DNA from: Pseudomonadales bacterium
GTDB lineage: Bacteria; Pseudomonadota; Gammaproteobacteria; Pseudomonadales; Alcanivoracaceae
Assembly (NCBI GenBank): GCA_022360555.1
Contig: JAKSCQ010000286.1
Coordinates: 1-34,827 of the forward strand
DNA: 34,827 bases
Direction: 5' to 3'
Positions 9,510 through 18,993 of the stretch are shown piece after piece. The position numbers were made by a program, and so were the translations under genes. The notes below the pieces were generated by a model. It was not told where the DNA came from and did no database searches. It saw nothing but the letters and a program-made list of their open reading frames with translations. How positions within the stretch are numbered: position 1 is the stretch's first letter; each line of letters starts with the position of its first letter.

Positions 9510-9569
9510 TGCATTTTCAAATACCTCGAAAGCAAATCCGCGTTGTTACTTGCAACTTGTCACTTGCTC

Positions 9570-10712
9570 CTAAAGCCCCATCTGCTTGGCAATCACCTCG
9601 TTCATGATCTCGTGCGTGCCGCCGCCGATGGACAGGATGCGGTTGTCCCGGTAGAGACGCTCGACAATGGTGCCGCGCATGTAACCAGCGCCGCCGAACA
9701 GTTGTACCGCATCATAGGTCACCCGGTCGGCACAGCGGGTGGCCACGTTCTTGGCCATGGACACATCCAGCACACAGTTTTCGCCGGCCGCGATCTTCGC
9801 CGCCACCCGGTAGGTGAATTCCGTGCTGGCTTTTACATCCGTGGCCATTTCCGCCAGCTTGTGACGGGTCACCTGGAAGCCTGCCAGCGGGCGGCCAAAG
9901 GCCTCACGCTCTTTCACGTAGCGCATGCATTCGTCCAGCGCGAGCTGGGCGGTGCTGTTGGCCGTCACTGCCAGAATCAGACGCTCCATCTGGAAGTTGC
10001 TCATGATGCAGTAGAAACCGCCGTTTTCCGGGCCGATCAGGTTTTCCGCCGGCACCCGGCAATCTTCGAAGAACAGCTCGGCGGTATCCGAAGCCCACCA
10101 GCCCATCTTTTTCAGCTTGCGCCCCACAGTAAAGCCCGGCGTGCCTTTTTCGATCAGCAGCAGGCTGATGCCCCCATAGCCCTTGTCACCGGTGCGCACG
10201 GCCACGGTGTAGTAGTCGGCCCGCACGCCGCTGGTGATAAAGGTTTTCGCGCCATTGACCACGTAGTGATCCCCGTCGCGCACCGCCCGGGTACGCAGGT
10301 TGGCCACATCGGAGCCACCATTGGGCTCGGTAATGGCCAGGGCGGAAATCTTCTCCCCGGACAGCACTTGCGGCACCACCTTCTGTTTCATGGCCTCGCT
10401 GCCCCACTTCCAGACCGGCGGCAGGCCGATATCCAGGGAGCCCAGGCTGGCGCAGAGCCCGCCGGAGGAACAGCGCACCAGCTCTTCACAGGCGGCCACC
10501 TTCATGAAGACATCTTCGCCGGTGCCCCCCAACGCCTCCGGGGCATTGATACCCAGAATGCCGGCCTCAGCGGCCCGGGTATAAAGCTCGCGGGGAAATT
10601 CACCCGCCTCTTCCCAGTCGTCCACATGGGGCAGGATTTCCCTTTCAACAAACTTGCGCACGGTGTCGCGCACCATCTGGTGGGTCTCATTGAAATAATT
10701 CAGCGCGCTCAC
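9570..10712 (-). CDS. Acyl-CoA dehydrogenase
   Basis: ALAITEPNGGSDVANLRTRAVRDGDHYVVNGAKTFITSG...YMRGTIVERLYRDNRILSIGGGTHEIM; GTG start (VSALNYFNETHQMVRDTVRKFVEREI). Confidence 0.95.
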   Translation of the reverse strand: MSALNYFNETHQMVRDTVRKFVEREILPHVDDWEEAGEFPRELYTRAAEAGILGINAPEALGGTGEDVFMKVAACEELVRCSSGGLCASLGSLDIGLPPVWKWGSEAMKQKVVPQVLSGEKISALAITEPNGGSDVANLRTRAVRDGDHYVVNGAKTFITSGVRADYYTVAVRTGDKGYGGISLLLIEKGTPGFTVGRKLKKMGWWASDTAELFFEDCRVPAENLIGPENGGFYCIMSNFQMERLILAVTANSTAQLALDECMRYVKEREAFGRPLAGFQVTRHKLAEMATDVKASTEFTYRVAAKIAAGENCVLDVSMAKNVATRCADRVTYDAVQLFGGAGYMRGTIVERLYRDNRILSIGGGTHEIMNEVIAKQMGL

Positions 10713-10804
10713 GGGGCCTCCTTTTTGTATCAACCTAGCGCTTGCTTGGTGACCATAACAGAACCGGGACACAACACGCCACACTCAACCCCTGCGCCAC
10801 TGTC

Positions 10805-10942
10805 GGGTTATTCGCTGTGCTCCCCCTTCGTTGGCTGAGCTTCCGGAAAAGCATCGACATCCTGAGGGAGGCTCCAGGGCACAAGCGCAGCGCAGAACAG
10901 ACGAAGTCTGGCCCCGAAGGGGTGAGCGCAGCGAATAACCCC
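10805..10942. repeat. Inverted-repeat-bounded intergenic element
   Basis: Left GGGTTATTCGCTGTGCTCCCCCTTCG (10805-10830) and right CGAAGGGGTGAGCGCAGCGAATAACCC (10915-10941) are near-perfect inverted copies (one mismatch, one indel). Confidence 0.65.
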
Positions 10943-11047
10943 GGAGTGACAGCAAAGCGGGATATCCTGTAGTCGGCAGGGCTTAAAATCTGAAGTGAAC
11001 AGCATTACGCCTGCTGCCCCGTTTCTGTCCGAAGCGGAGAACGCGGT

Positions 11048-11647
11048 TTATTCAAACAGGCGACGGCCGCGCAGGGCCTGAGCCAGGGTGGCCCCATCGA
11101 CGAATTCCAGGTCGCCCCCCATGGGCACCCCCTGGGCAATACGGCTGACGCGGACACCGGTTTCCTGGGCCAGGTCCAGCACATAGTGGGCCGTGGCCTC
11201 CCCTTCCACCGTGGTCCCGGTGGCCAGGATCAGTTCATTGATCTGGCCTTCCCGCAGGCGCTGCTCCAGCACATCCAGCCCCAGCTCCCGGGGGCCGATG
11301 CCGTCCAGGGGCGACAGTTCGCCCATCAGCACGAAGTACTGGCCCCGGTACTCCCCGGATTGTTCAAAGGCCAGTACATCCGCCGGGGTGGAGACAATGC
11401 ACACCAGTGACGCATCCCGTTTCGGATCTTCACAGACCGGGCACAGCTCGGCTTCCGCATAGTTGCGGCAGCGGGCACAGTGCTCCACCCCGTCCATGGC
11501 GGCCTGCAGGGCCTCGGCCAGCCGACGCCCCTGCTCACGGCCCCGGTCCAGCAGGGAGTACGCCATGCGCTGGGCAGAACGGGGCCCGACACCCGGCAGG
11601 CAGGTAAAGGCATTGATCAACTGGTCGACCAGAGGAGCATGTTTCAA
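11048..11647 (-). CDS. recR: Recombination protein RecR
   Basis: [39 protein letters not shown] zinc finger, Toprim [28 protein letters not shown]. Confidence 0.97.
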   Translation of the reverse strand: MKHAPLVDQLINAFTCLPGVGPRSAQRMAYSLLDRGREQGRRLAEALQAAMDGVEHCARCRNYAEAELCPVCEDPKRDASLVCIVSTPADVLAFEQSGEYRGQYFVLMGELSPLDGIGPRELGLDVLEQRLREGQINELILATGTTVEGEATAHYVLDLAQETGVRVSRIAQGVPMGGDLEFVDGATLAQALRGRRLFE

Positions 11648-11699
11648 AGGGAAACCCCCAATGTTGGCGCATTCTTTTTAGCGTGCGACATCTGACGGC

Positions 11700-12017
11700 T
11701 TACAGCTTGAAGCCCGGCGGGAAGGGAAAGCCCCCGGCCATGTTCTGCATGTTGTCCTGCTGCTGCTTTTCCACCCGGCGTACTGCATCGTTGACCGCCG
11801 CGGCCAGCAGGTCTTCCAGCAGTTCCTTGTCTTCGCTCATCAGCGACGGGTCCAGTTCCACGCTTTTCACGTCGTGGCGACCGTTCATGACGACCTTGAC
11901 CATGCCGGCACCGGCTTCTCCAGTCACCTCAGCATTGGCCGCCTCTTCCTGCATTTTCTTCATCTTCTCCTGCATGGCCTGAGCCTGCTGCATGAGAGAG
12001 TTGATATCGAAATCCAT
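11700..12017 (-). CDS. ybaB: YbaB/EbfC nucleoid-associated protein
   Basis: [60 protein letters not shown]; start reset to 12017. Confidence 0.95.
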   Translation of the reverse strand: MDFDINSLMQQAQAMQEKMKKMQEEAANAEVTGEAGAGMVKVVMNGRHDVKSVELDPSLMSEDKELLEDLLAAAVNDAVRRVEKQQQDNMQNMAGGFPFPPGFKL

Positions 12018-12045
12018 GGTGTACTCCACCCGGCCCTGGCCGGGG

Positions 12046-13926
12046 TTATTCAACGGTTTCTTTGGGGCTGACGCTGTCTTCGTCCAGACGACCACCGAAG
12101 GTGCTGACCAGTTCCTGCACCACCGGGTCGCCGTGCAGCGTCTGCTTGGCGCTTTCCAGAATGGCCTGACGTTTGGCCTCCGCCATGGCTTCCGGGGTTT
12201 CCCCCGCTTCCTGTTCGTATTCCACCTGCAACTGGATACGCCGCTGGAAATAATTTTCCAGAGCACTGGCCAGTTCATCCAGCCGATCCCGGTTCACCAG
12301 TACCTGATGTCCGGTGCTCAGGCGCAGGGTCCAGACACGTTCCTCGCGGCTCACCAGCACGGCATTACGGGCGATATTGCGCACCGTGCCATCCAGGTCC
12401 AGGCGCTGCAGCAGGGCCGCCCACCAGGTAGCCACTTCCGCCTCGCTGGTCGGCTCCGGCAGCGGCGCCAGGGGCGCAGGCTCTGCCGATTCAGCGGCCG
12501 GTTCAGGGGCCTGCGGCTCTGATTGAGGCTCAGGTTCTGGCTGTGGCTGAGGCTCTGATTGCGGCTGAGGCTCCGGTTGTGAGTCGACGACCGGTTCCGG
12601 CAAATTGCCACTTTCCACCTGGGCCAGCGCCGCCGAGGCCGAAGGCGCCTGCCCGCCAGCCCCCGTCGCCGATGGCTCGGTGGGCCGGGACGCCGTTGGC
12701 TGGGGAGCCGGTTTGGACGGCGACGCTTGCGACGGTGCGGCGGCAGCCTTCGGGGTGTCCAGCAACGCCCGCAAGTCCGGACGCCCGCCGGTCTCCGGCG
12801 GGGCAGCAGCCGCTTCAGGCTTTTTTGCGGTGGGGGCCTCCCCCGCCGTGGCAATCACCCCTTTGGGGGTAAACAGCACCATGCGCAGCAGCAGCATTTC
12901 CAGGGCGGCGCGGGTATCCGGCGCATCCTGCAGGTCCCGCCGGCCACGCAGGGCAATGTCGTAGTACAACTGCACCTGCTCGGCGGTCAGGGCTGCGGCC
13001 AGTTTGCTAAGCGTTTCATCCTGGCTGCCCGGCACCGCCTGGCAGACCGCAAGCTGGTGTAACTGGCTGATCAGTTCGTCCAGCAGGGCCAGTTCACCGG
13101 GGCAATGTTCGCAAACCGCTGCCAGCGCCGTGAGTACCCCGGCCGGCTCCTGTTCGGCCAGCGCCACCAGCAGGGTCAGCACATGATTGCGGTCCACCGT
13201 GCCCAGCATGGCACTGACCGCTTCAGTGGAAAGCTGCTCACTGCCGAAGGCGATGGCCTGGTCGGTCAGGCTCAGGGCGTCACGCATGGAGCCTTGGGCC
13301 GCCTTGCCCAGGGCCAACAGGGCCGGTTCCTCGTAGCGGATCATTTCCTTGTCGAGCAAGGCCTGCAGGTGGGCGGCAATCTGCTCCGGAGGCAGCGCCT
13401 TAAGGCTGAACTGGAGACAGCGGGACAGCACGGTCACCGGCAGTTTCTGCGGGTCCGTGGTGGCCAGCAGGAATTTCACATGGGGCGGCGGCTCTTCCAG
13501 GGTCTTGAGCAGCGCATTGAACGAATGCGCCGAGAGCATGTGCACCTCATCGATCAGGTACACCTTGTAGCGACCCCGGGTCGGCGCGTACTGCACGTTG
13601 TCGAGTAGCTCGCGGGTATCTTCCACCTTGGTGCGACTGGCCGCATCCACCTCGATCAGGTCCACAAAGCGACCGTCGGTGATTTCCTGGCAGGTGGGGC
13701 ACACCCCGCACGGGCGGGCACTGACGCCCTGTTCGCAATTCAGGCAGCGGGACAGGATGCGGGCAATAGTGGTCTTGCCCACCCCGCGAGTGCCGGTAAA
13801 CAGATAGGCATGGTGCAGGCGGTCCTGGTCCAGCGCATGCATCAGCGCCCGCGAGACATGCTCCTGTCCCACCAGTTCATCGAAAGTCCGGGGACGGTAT
13901 TTACGGGCAAGAACCTGATAACTCAT
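12046..13926 (-). CDS. dnaX: DNA polymerase III subunit gamma/tau
   Basis: [64 protein letters not shown]; four-Cys zinc site; low-complexity P/E/Q linker. Confidence 0.98.
   Translation of the reverse strand: MSYQVLARKYRPRTFDELVGQEHVSRALMHALDQDRLHHAYLFTGTRGVGKTTIARILSRCLNCEQGVSARPCGVCPTCQEITDGRFVDLIEVDAASRTKVEDTRELLDNVQYAPTRGRYKVYLIDEVHMLSAHSFNALLKTLEEPPPHVKFLLATTDPQKLPVTVLSRCLQFSLKALPPEQIAAHLQALLDKEMIRYEEPALLALGKAAQGSMRDALSLTDQAIAFGSEQLSTEAVSAMLGTVDRNHVLTLLVALAEQEPAGVLTALAAVCEHCPGELALLDELISQLHQLAVCQAVPGSQDETLSKLAAALTAEQVQLYYDIALRGRRDLQDAPDTRAALEMLLLRMVLFTPKGVIATAGEAPTAKKPEAAAAPPETGGRPDLRALLDTPKAAAAPSQASPSKPAPQPTASRPTEPSATGAGGQAPSASAALAQVESGNLPEPVVDSQPEPQPQSEPQPQPEPEPQSEPQAPEPAAESAEPAPLAPLPEPTSEAEVATWWAALLQRLDLDGTVRNIARNAVLVSREERVWTLRLSTGHQVLVNRDRLDELASALENYFQRRIQLQVEYEQEAGETPEAMAEAKRQAILESAKQTLHGDPVVQELVSTFGGRLDEDSVSPKETVE
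12820..12826 (-). promoter_or_regulatory. Programmed -1 ribosomal frameshift slippery heptamer A_AAA_AAG in dnaX
   Basis: In-frame GCA AAA AAG (AAG is codon 369); -1 frame reads GCC TGA at once; SD-like GGGGGAGG ends 10 nt upstream. Confidence 0.85.
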
Positions 13927-14076
13927 AGCACTCCAGCGGCAATCGTGGCCACCAACAATAACGGCTTGGGAAAGGACTTATGCTATCGAAGTTCCCGGAG
14001 GGAGGACAGTGCGGGAAACCGGTTGTGTGAATCTGGCGTGGTGCGTGAAAGCGTGGGGCGTGATGCGGAATCAGGA

Positions 14077-14174
<98 letters not shown>

Positions 14175-14347
14175 GACGGGTCGACCATAACGCGCCACTG
14201 GCAGGGCCACGTAGCGAGCGCGCATTGTGGCCAATGCCACCGTCCATTGCAAGATGCCGCCTTCCGTCTGCCTAAAGCTTGATCAGGCTGGCTCTGGTCC
14301 AGAGTCCGGGTCTACACTGGAAGCAGGTGGTAGACGGAGCGTGTGCC

Positions 14348-15367
14348 ATGACAGACGACAAAAAAATTCGCATTGCAATCAATGGCTTTGGTCGAATTGG
14401 TCGTTGTATCGTCCGCGCCATCAGCGAGCATCCCCAGAGCCAGCGCTTCGAGCTGGTGGCTATCAATGATCTGGCGGATTTCACCGTGCTGGCCCATCTG
14501 CTGGCTTTCGACAGTACCCACGGTCGCTGGCAGCAATCGGTGCACTATGACGGCGAATACATGGAGATCGATGGCCGCCGGATTCCCTGTTACGCCGAGC
14601 GGGAGCCGGAGGCCCTGCCCTGGCAGGAGCTGGCCCCGGATCTGGTGATCGATAGCACCGGCAAGTACAAGAGCCGCGCCGCGCTGGAGGGCCATCTGGC
14701 GGGCGGTGCCCGCCGGGTGCTGGCCAGCTACCCGGTGGGAGATGCTGATGCCATGGTGGTTTACGGGGTCAATCACGACACCCTTGATGGCACACAGAAG
14801 ATCGTCTCCAACGCCTCCTGCACCACCAATTGCCTGGCGCCCATGGTGGATGTGCTGGACCGAGCCTTCACAGTGCGCCAGGGTCTCATGACCACGGTGC
14901 ACAGCTATACCAATGACCAGAACCTGGTGGACAAGGCCCATGGTGACCTGCTGCGGGCCCGGGCCGCCGCCGTCAACATGATCCCCACCAGCACCGGTGC
15001 GGCCAAGGCCGTGGGCAAGGTATTGCCGCATCTGGCCGGACGGCTGGACGGGCTGGCGGTGCGGGTGCCGACCCTGAACGTCTCACTGGTGGACCTGACC
15101 GTCCTGCTGGAGCAAACCCCGTCCATGGACGAGGTCCACGAGGCGCTGAGCAACGCGGCCCATGGCCCGCTGCAGGGTATCCTCGCGGTCAATCATCTGC
15201 CGCTGGTGTCCGGGGATTTCAATCACCAACCCTATTCCTGCATCGTCGATACCAATCACACACGGCTGGTCGGCCAGCAACTGAAGCTGCTGGCCTGGTA
15301 CGACAATGAGTGGGGATTCAGCCAGCGAATGCTGGATGTTGCGGCACACTGGCTGGACGCCAGCTAG
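14348..15367 (+). CDS. Type I glyceraldehyde-3-phosphate dehydrogenase
   Basis: IRIAINGFGRIGRCIVRAI, catalytic SNASCTTNCLAP, WYDNEWGFSQRMLD. Confidence 0.93.
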   Translation: MTDDKKIRIAINGFGRIGRCIVRAISEHPQSQRFELVAINDLADFTVLAHLLAFDSTHGRWQQSVHYDGEYMEIDGRRIPCYAEREPEALPWQELAPDLVIDSTGKYKSRAALEGHLAGGARRVLASYPVGDADAMVVYGVNHDTLDGTQKIVSNASCTTNCLAPMVDVLDRAFTVRQGLMTTVHSYTNDQNLVDKAHGDLLRARAAAVNMIPTSTGAAKAVGKVLPHLAGRLDGLAVRVPTLNVSLVDLTVLLEQTPSMDEVHEALSNAAHGPLQGILAVNHLPLVSGDFNHQPYSCIVDTNHTRLVGQQLKLLAWYDNEWGFSQRMLDVAAHWLDAS

Positions 15368-15379
15368 ACCGTGATCAAG

Positions 15380-15409
15380 GCCGTTGGAGCCTTGCTCGCA
15401 AGGCGAAGG
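15380..15409. repeat. REP-like palindromic repeat copy
   Basis: GCCGTTGGAGCCTTGCTCGCAAGGCGAAGG, identical to 24344-24373; contains hairpin GCCTTGC-TC-GCAAGGC. Confidence 0.85.
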
Positions 15410-15550
15410 GTTCAATCAAGCGATTCGCTTTGCGTGTCGGCTTGCGATGAAAACACCACTCCCACCGGCCAGCCGTTTCGCCATACTGAGCGAGCCAGCC
15501 TGCTGGCGATAATCGCTTGCAGGCAAGCTCCCACAGGGTTGCTATCATCC

Positions 15551-16069
15551 TCAATCGAACGGGCTGAAATGCTCCTCGCGGCCAGCTTCTTCGGCTTCGT
15601 GCTTATGGCCCTGCATGACCTTTTCGACCTTGCTGGCCTGCAAATCGTCGTCGGCATCCACCATCATCAGGTAGTCACCCTCTTCCACCCGGTCCATGTA
15701 AGGCGTCAGGTGATGGTTGCGCGACGACACCCCTCGCAGGCCGCCCAGCCAGGCGCCGAAGCAGGTACCGAACAGGGTCGCGCCGATGATAGCGCCGCTT
15801 TCCAGTTGCATGCCCCAGGGGTCGGCACCGGCAATCAGGAAACCCACCAGCAAACCAGCCCCCATACCCGCCAGCGCACCCACAAAGCCGGAGTGCATCA
15901 GGTCGGTTTCTTCCAGTGGCGTGGTGCTGTGTACATGGGCCTGGGCCAGCGCCATGGTGTCGTTACCCATGACATGCAGGCGGTTTTCACCAATCCCCGC
16001 GGCACGCAGGTCATCGGTGATCCCCTGAACAGAAGTCAGTGATTTGGTGAAGTAATACAGGCGTTTCAT
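15551..16069 (-). CDS. Hypothetical membrane protein (general-stress-like, glycine-rich TM hairpin)
   Basis: MKRLYYFTKSLTSVQGITDDLRAAGI...HSGFVGALAGMGAGLLVGFLIAG...GAIIGATLFGTCFGAWLGGLRG; start reset to 16069. Confidence 0.7.
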   Translation of the reverse strand: MKRLYYFTKSLTSVQGITDDLRAAGIGENRLHVMGNDTMALAQAHVHSTTPLEETDLMHSGFVGALAGMGAGLLVGFLIAGADPWGMQLESGAIIGATLFGTCFGAWLGGLRGVSSRNHHLTPYMDRVEEGDYLMMVDADDDLQASKVEKVMQGHKHEAEEAGREEHFSPFD

Positions 16070-16262
16070 TGCATGCCGCTCCCTGTGGCTGAACAATGTC
16101 TGTCGGGCTTGCGGACGGTCCGGCCTTCCTGGCCTGGAATCGTCGCCGATCCGGTGAGCGGGACCGTGCCCGTTATAATAACTCGCAGGACGGTACCCAC
16201 GGGCTATTAATCCTTTTGGCTAATATGCAGGGGCCTTCTCCTGCGTTGGTTCCAAAACTAGC

Positions 16263-16287
16263 AAAAAGGGGCCTTACCGGCCCCTTT
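16263..16287 (-). terminator. Rho-independent terminator of the Hsp20 gene
   Basis: Minus: AAAGGGGCC-GGTAA-GGCCCCTTT followed by further T residues (TTTTTGC), just downstream of the stop at 16324. Confidence 0.85.
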
Positions 16288-16323
16288 ACTATGTCACAAA
16301 AATCGCGTCACAAAATGCAGCGA

Positions 16324-16773
16324 TTAATTACTTTTTGTAGGCGCCTTTTCCCCATCCACCGGGATCACACGAGGTTTTTTCTCCTCGGGCACCACACGGG
16401 TCAGGGTCACTGTCAGCAGGCCGTCATCCAGGCCGGCTCCATCCACCTCCACATGATCGGCCAGCTTGAAGGTCCGCTCGAAGGCCCGGCGGGCAATGCC
16501 CCGGTGCAGCCAGGTGCGCTCTGATTCACTCTGGGCCGGCAGGTGACCACGAATACGCAGTTCATTTTCCTGCACGGTAATTTCCAGGTCCTTGCGGCCG
16601 AAACCGGCCACCGCCATCACGATACGATAGCGGCCGTCACTCTCCCGGATAATGTCATAGGGCGGGTAACCATTGGACTGGTCGGCGCGCAGGGCCGCGT
16701 CCAGCAATTCATCAAAACGGTCGAAGCCCACTGAATGGCGAAACAGGGGCGCAAGGGAAAATCCGGTATTCAT
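16324..16773 (-). CDS. Small heat shock protein Hsp20 (IbpA-like)
   Basis: MNTGFSLAPLFRHSVGFDRFDELLDAALRADQSNGYPPYDIIRESDGRYRIVMAVAGFGRKDLEITVQENELRIRG; alpha-crystallin domain. Confidence 0.95.
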   Translation of the reverse strand: MNTGFSLAPLFRHSVGFDRFDELLDAALRADQSNGYPPYDIIRESDGRYRIVMAVAGFGRKDLEITVQENELRIRGHLPAQSESERTWLHRGIARRAFERTFKLADHVEVDGAGLDDGLLTVTLTRVVPEEKKPRVIPVDGEKAPTKSN

Positions 16774-16938
16774 CACACTATCCTCATTCCATCTCCACCA
16801 ACGGACCCAATCGGCATCCGCCGGCAAACGGTTAAAAATGATTGTGCGTGACGCGAAAACGCCTGCCCGATCAGGGACAGAGGTTTTCAACCGGCCAGTT
16901 GTGTCACAAGAAATAAAATGGGGACCGCCCTCTCCCTT

Positions 16939-18993
16939 TCAAGGGGCCGGGCGCATTTTTATGCTGGCGCGCTGAACCGGGAAGGCAAACTCGCCGGCAT
17001 TCCCCGCCGGCGTGGTCGTGGCGGTGACTGTAACGGTTTCCGTGTCGCCACCGACCCGGACCGGGACACGCACACAGATTCGCTCACCGGCAGTGACCGA
17101 CCAGCCCTGGCTTTCGCCACGCTGCCAGCGCTCGCTATCACCGCCACAGCGCCGGTCCATCAGCAGCCCACGAACCCGGGAGGAGGAGGTATCGAAGCGC
17201 ACGGTCCCGGTGACGGTGGCCCGGTATTCGAAGCCGAGTATCGCCGTGCTGCCCGGCTTCAGCGAGGGCACCGGGGTTGCCTGCCAACCCGGGGTGGCGA
17301 TCACCCCCAACGCCAGCGGGCCGGAATGCCGGTCCGCTACGGCCTGTAACGCCCATTTAACCCGACCGGCGCTCACCTGCCCCGGTTGTTCGCCCAGTGC
17401 CGGCCGCCGGGGCAGGGACCAGTTGCCGGGCACGGTGACCGACAATGACAACGCCTGCCCCCGGCTTTCCGCTTCCGACAGGCGAAACTGGAAGCCTCCA
17501 CCCTCGCCGGTGGAGACGGCCTGGCGCCAGTCGCCGGACGGGTCCGCCAGCACCCACTGCCAACCGGACAGTCTGGCCTCGCCCGCATCGGCCCGACCAT
17601 TAAAGGCCAGGTGCGGATTGCCGCCGCCGTTATCCTCGAACACCAGGCCGGTGACCCAGTGGCCGGCGGGGCGGCAGCGGTATCCCGCTTCCACTCCGGC
17701 TACCGGTAATGAACGGAAACCGGCGTGGGGAGTCTCCGATCGCATCAGTGTTTGCCCGGCCCCGCCACGTCCTCCGCCAAGGGCACCGTCCGCCCCCGTC
17801 GCCTGGACTGTCACCGGCACCTCCGCGGTGTCGGGCAGGTCCAGCCACAGGGTGCCGCCGGCCCCACCGCCGCCGCCAGCCGTACCGGCGGGATGGCCGG
17901 CGCTACCGCGCAGGTCCAGGTTGCCCGGCCCTTCCAGTCGGGCGGCACGGATCACCATGACACCACCGCCCGGCCCTCCTTCTCCACCCTGGCCACTGCG
18001 ACGGGCCGCCGCACCACCGCCACCGCCCATCACCAGCGCCTGGGGCGAGGCATGACCGCCCTGGCCACCGCCCTCATCGGGCTGCCCCGGTTCGCCGGCC
18101 TGACCGTTGCCACCGCCACCGCCATGGCCCAGCTTGCGGTGGGACAGGTCCAGACCATTGCCGCCACCACCGGCATTGGCTGGTGCCCCTCGCCCCATGT
18201 CACCATGCGGATACCCCTTGCCGCCTGCCGTCAGCATGGTCGGGGTGCCTGCCAGTCCCTCACCCTTGCTGGCATGGTGGCCGTAGCCAACTTCCCGGTC
18301 TTGTGCTGAAGGGGTGGTGTAACGCCAGTCTCCGGGGCGCCCCAGGGCCCCCTGCAGCGACACCGCCGGAGCACCCCGGAATCCGGCCCCGGCCACCGAC
18401 AGGGTGTGACCGTTCAGATCCAGCCCACGGCGCACATCCAGCGCCAGCACCCCGCCAGTGAAGCCGTCCCAGGGCAGCGCCTGGCCATCACGGTCCAGCG
18501 TCAGGCTTTCCAGTTGAGGGACACGCACCAGTTGCCAGCGCTGGCGACCACTTTTGCCACTGGCAGGCGCATTGGTATAGGTATGGATGAGCCCGCCCTG
18601 CTTACCGGCACCCTGAATGTGCACCTGGTTGCCATCCACCCGGTCAATGCGCACCCATTCCTGGGCCAGGCGGGAACCGGTGATCCGGCCATAGTCGGGG
18701 GCATTGTCGGTGCGGATATCCGCACCCTGCACTTGCAGCATCAGCGCCAGATCACCAGCCTGAAGCGCCACCTCGCCCCGCTGGCGAGAAAGCATGAAGC
18801 TGCGGGTACCGGCGGCCAGGGTCTGGGTGTCCGGGCCGGTGAAGTAGCTGTTGGGGGCCGCTGGCGGGGCCACCGCGCCATCGCGGCCCGGATTGGCACA
18901 GACCGCCGCCCCCGCCGGCAGGGCCAGCAGGCAAGCCAGGATCAGCGCGGCGGATCGAGCCAGTCGGCAGTAGTGTTGTTGCAACGGAACCAT
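16939..18993 (-). CDS. Secreted glycine-rich protein
   Basis: Signal peptide MVPLQQHYCRLARSAALILACLLALPAGAAVCA, then long (G)n tracts such as NAGGGGNGLDLSHRKLGHGGGGGNGQAGEPGQPDEGGGQGGHASPQALVMGGGGG; start reset to 18993. Confidence 0.75.
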   Translation of the reverse strand: MVPLQQHYCRLARSAALILACLLALPAGAAVCANPGRDGAVAPPAAPNSYFTGPDTQTLAAGTRSFMLSRQRGEVALQAGDLALMLQVQGADIRTDNAPDYGRITGSRLAQEWVRIDRVDGNQVHIQGAGKQGGLIHTYTNAPASGKSGRQRWQLVRVPQLESLTLDRDGQALPWDGFTGGVLALDVRRGLDLNGHTLSVAGAGFRGAPAVSLQGALGRPGDWRYTTPSAQDREVGYGHHASKGEGLAGTPTMLTAGGKGYPHGDMGRGAPANAGGGGNGLDLSHRKLGHGGGGGNGQAGEPGQPDEGGGQGGHASPQALVMGGGGGAAARRSGQGGEGGPGGGVMVIRAARLEGPGNLDLRGSAGHPAGTAGGGGGAGGTLWLDLPDTAEVPVTVQATGADGALGGGRGGAGQTLMRSETPHAGFRSLPVAGVEAGYRCRPAGHWVTGLVFEDNGGGNPHLAFNGRADAGEARLSGWQWVLADPSGDWRQAVSTGEGGGFQFRLSEAESRGQALSLSVTVPGNWSLPRRPALGEQPGQVSAGRVKWALQAVADRHSGPLALGVIATPGWQATPVPSLKPGSTAILGFEYRATVTGTVRFDTSSSRVRGLLMDRRCGGDSERWQRGESQGWSVTAGERICVRVPVRVGGDTETVTVTATTTPAGNAGEFAFPVQRASIKMRPAP

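Noticed and set aside
9410-9570. CRISPR-like repeated units
   Set aside because: Only a few short irregular palindromic units, no regular spacers and no cas genes in the window
9543-10838. 431-aa plus-strand ORF
   Set aside because: Shadow of the acyl-CoA dehydrogenase
12500-12600. Tandem-looking repeat in dnaX ([21 protein letters not shown])
   Set aside because: Low-complexity linker common in the tau region of DnaX; not an independent element
16174-16290. Possible small RNA: TATAAT-like box followed by hairpins GCAGG...CCTGC and AAAGGGGCC...GGCCCCTTT
   Set aside because: No convincing -35, and the last hairpin is better explained as the minus-strand Hsp20 terminator; would need RNA-seq
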